The notes below the pieces were generated by a model, which saw nothing but the letters and a program-made list of their open reading frames with translations, did no database searches and was not told the DNA's origin. Shown here in pieces: positions 62,272-64,000 of a stretch of 64,000 bases of DNA (position 1 is the stretch's first letter; every line of letters starts with the position of its first letter). The stretch lies in NCBI RefSeq assembly GCF_001427305.1, contig NZ_LMFZ01000050.1, positions 124,001 through 188,000 of the forward strand. Reading direction: 5' to 3'. The DNA is from Duganella sp. Root1480D1 (lineage in GTDB: Bacteria > Pseudomonadota > Gammaproteobacteria > Burkholderiales > Burkholderiaceae_D). Made by a program: the position numbers and the translations under genes.

Positions 62272-64000
62272 TTATACGTTGCGGTGCGCGCGGAACCACT
62301 GTTCCAGCATCATCAGCACCCACACCATGGTGCCGTGATAGCCGGCATGCTCTTTCAAATGGGTACCGACCAGTTGTTCGATGAACTCGCCGCGCACCAC
62401 CTTGCGCGCCTTGAGGTCGCTCAGGCTGTCCGCGGCCAGTTGCTGCAAGGCCTGGTGCTGCTGCAGCCAGACCCCGAACGGCAAGCCGAACCCATGCTTC
62501 TGTTTGGTGATAATGGCATCGGGCAAGAAGCCGCGCAATGCCTCCTTGAAGAACCAGCGCAACTGGGTGCCATTCAGCTTCTGCTGCGGGGTCAGGCCGG
62601 CTGAAAAAGCCACCACCGCATCGTGCAGGAAGGGGAAGGCCGCTTCCACGCCGGCCAGCTCGCAGGCCTTCATCACTTTCGGCAAGTCGTTGTCGGCCAG
62701 GGTGATCTGCAAGTCCAGCGCCAGCATGCGGTTGATCAGGGAACGCGCTTCGCTGCGGCCGTAGTTGCGCTCCAGCGTGGCGATCGGGTTGCCGATGTCG
62801 GCCGCCGCCAGGAAATCGTCGGTGAACACTTGCTGCGGGCCATAGCGGCCCAGCAGGTTGTAGGTTTCCAGCCGCGCCGGCATGCCGACCGAGGCCTGCT
62901 CGATATAGCTGCGCGCCTTGCGCAGCAGGCGCACCCGCTCGCCGCCGGGGAAATTGAACACGGCCGGTTCCAGCAGGGCCTTGCGCACCAGGCGCGGTAC
63001 CCGCTCGTACAACTCGAACACATGCTGCTTGGCATAGCGTTCGTTGCCGCCGAACAGCTCGTCGCCGCCATCGCCGCCGAACATGCGCTGCACGCCGTCG
63101 GCTTTTGCCATGCGCGCGCAGTAGAAGGCCGGCACCGCCGAAGCATTGCCGAAGGGCTGGTCGAACACCGCCGCCACTTGCGGGATCGCGTTCGCCACGT
63201 CGTCCGGCGTCACATAGTATTCATGGTGCCTGGTGCCGAAATGGCGCGAGGCGATGCGGGCATACTCCATTTCATCGTAGCCCTGCGCTTCGAAACCGAT
63301 CGAATAGGTGTCGGCCGCCACGCCGCCAACCTGGGTCAGCATGCCGGCAATGGTGGAACTGTCGGTGCCGCCGGACAGGAAGGCGCCCACCTTGCGGTCG
63401 CCCACCGCGTCCTTGACGCTGTGGCGCAGCACGGACAGGAAGTCTTCCTTCAGCTCGCCGAACGAGCGCTTGCCGTTTTCCTCGAACTGCATGCGCCAGT
63501 AGGCACGCTCTTCGACCCGGCCCTGGCGGTAGTGCAGGTAGTGGCCGGGCAGCAGGCGCTGCTGGCCCTGGTACACCGTGCTGGGCGACGGCACCATGTG
63601 GAAGTAGACGTAGTTGTACAGGCCCTGGTGGTCCAGCACGCCGGGCGTCAGCGGGTGGCGCACCAGGGCGTCGGCCGAACTGGCGAACACCAGGGTTTCG
63701 CCGGCCAGTTGCCAGTTCAGCGGCTGGATGCCCATGCGGTCGGTGGCCAGCAAGGCTTCGCCGCTGCGTTCATCGAGGATGGCCAGCGTGAAGCAGCCAT
63801 GGATTTGCGCGCAAGTGCGCTGCGCCCCCTGCGGCCACAGCGTGGCCACCGTGGCGGCCATGCCCTGGCCGGCGGCTTGCGCCGCCAGCGCCGGGTCGTC
63901 GAAGCGCGGCTGGCCCCACAGCGCGACCAGCAAGCCATCGCGCTGGTACACGTCGGCGCTGCCGGCCTGCGCTGCCACGGCCACGCCGCTGCGCTGGCCG
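62272..64000 (-). CDS. Second asparagine synthase-like amidotransferase, 5'-truncated by window
   Basis: The frame is open to the window end; 576 codons are visible, so some of the N terminus (with the glutaminase nucleophile, if present) lies outside. The visible part has LLATDRMGIQPLNW from the glutaminase-like domain, then the synthase domain with FLSGGTDSSTI and FGGDGGDELFGGNERYA. It is a divergent relative of the amidotransferase at 28988-30883. It likely amidates a sugar or amino sugar carboxylate in polymer decoration. Whether the glutaminase domain is active cannot be judged from the visible part. Confidence 0.88.
   Translation of the reverse strand, partial: GQRSGVAVAAQAGSADVYQRDGLLVALWGQPRFDDPALAAQAAGQGMAATVATLWPQGAQRTCAQIHGCFTLAILDERSGEALLATDRMGIQPLNWQLAGETLVFASSADALVRHPLTPGVLDHQGLYNYVYFHMVPSPSTVYQGQQRLLPGHYLHYRQGRVEERAYWRMQFEENGKRSFGELKEDFLSVLRHSVKDAVGDRKVGAFLSGGTDSSTIAGMLTQVGGVAADTYSIGFEAQGYDEMEYARIASRHFGTRHHEYYVTPDDVANAIPQVAAVFDQPFGNASAVPAFYCARMAKADGVQRMFGGDGGDELFGGNERYAKQHVFELYERVPRLVRKALLEPAVFNFPGGERVRLLRKARSYIEQASVGMPARLETYNLLGRYGPQQVFTDDFLAAADIGNPIATLERNYGRSEARSLINRMLALDLQITLADNDLPKVMKACELAGVEAAFPFLHDAVVAFSAGLTPQQKLNGTQLRWFFKEALRGFLPDAIITKQKHGFGLPFGVWLQQHQALQQLAADSLSDLKARKVVRGEFIEQLVGTHLKEHAGYHGTMVWVLMMLEQWFRAHRNV

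Noticed and set aside
1..64000. tRNA, rRNA, CRISPR arrays, prophage or transposase genes
   Set aside because: None was seen; the repeats found are short palindromes, not arrays of spaced repeats or inverted repeats around transposases.

Overview
The window is a GC-rich (Massilia/Duganella-like, Oxalobacteraceae) betaproteobacterial chromosome segment. The evidence is indirect: dense overlapping genes, a complete exosortase A (XrtA)/PEP-CTERM exopolysaccharide locus, a fused indolepyruvate ferredoxin oxidoreductase, IcmF, and palindromic intergenic repeats. No tRNA, rRNA, CRISPR array, prophage or transposase was seen. Both ends cut through a gene.

Region 1 (1-9143) is mostly metabolism: the 3' part of indolepyruvate ferredoxin oxidoreductase, then icmF behind a MerR-type promoter and flanked by two related palindromic repeats, a 25-residue membrane protein, a secreted LpqC-like esterase and a PhoD-like phosphatase. 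Region 2 (9144-17982) is an alpha-glucoside utilisation cluster: a TonB-dependent receptor diverges from a LacI regulator, followed by a GH65 phosphorylase, beta-phosphoglucomutase, an MFS permease and a second LacI regulator, with operator-like palindromes at both promoters. Region 3 (18063-22998) holds small unrelated units: a TonB-C/Sel1 protein, a metallo-hydrolase with a divergent TetR regulator, and a two-gene unit of a MoaD/ThiS-like protein plus a beta-propeller protein.

Region 4 (22995-43159, minus strand) is a 16-gene, almost gapless exopolysaccharide operon of the XrtA type: chain-length determinant, tyrosine autokinase, outer-membrane protein, ATPase, WecB, deacetylase, FemAB protein, glycosyltransferases, exosortase A fused to EpsI, amidotransferase, CapK/PaaK-like ligase, O-ligase and a second deacetylase. 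A trypsin-like protease and the outer-membrane export lipoprotein lie divergently at 43349-44816. Transcription of this operon would make, polymerise, modify and export a polysaccharide, while XrtA would process PEP-CTERM proteins.

Region 5 (44817-51252, plus strand) begins with a strong sigma-54 promoter and a compact set: a Tat-type secreted protein, a PqqD-like chaperone, an HprK-related kinase A and a nucleotidyltransferase. These look like a protein-modification system whose chemistry is not established. A lytic transglycosylase, a GMC oxidoreductase and an SDR follow. Region 6 (51261-64000, minus strand) contains a PEP-CTERM protein with its own near-consensus sigma-54 promoter, then prsT-thiF-nitroreductase-glycosyltransferase, a FeeM-like N-acyl amino acid synthase, a second prsT and a second asparagine-synthase-like enzyme cut by the window end. 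The sigma-54 promoters tie the HprK-related operon and the PEP-CTERM substrate to one probable regulon.
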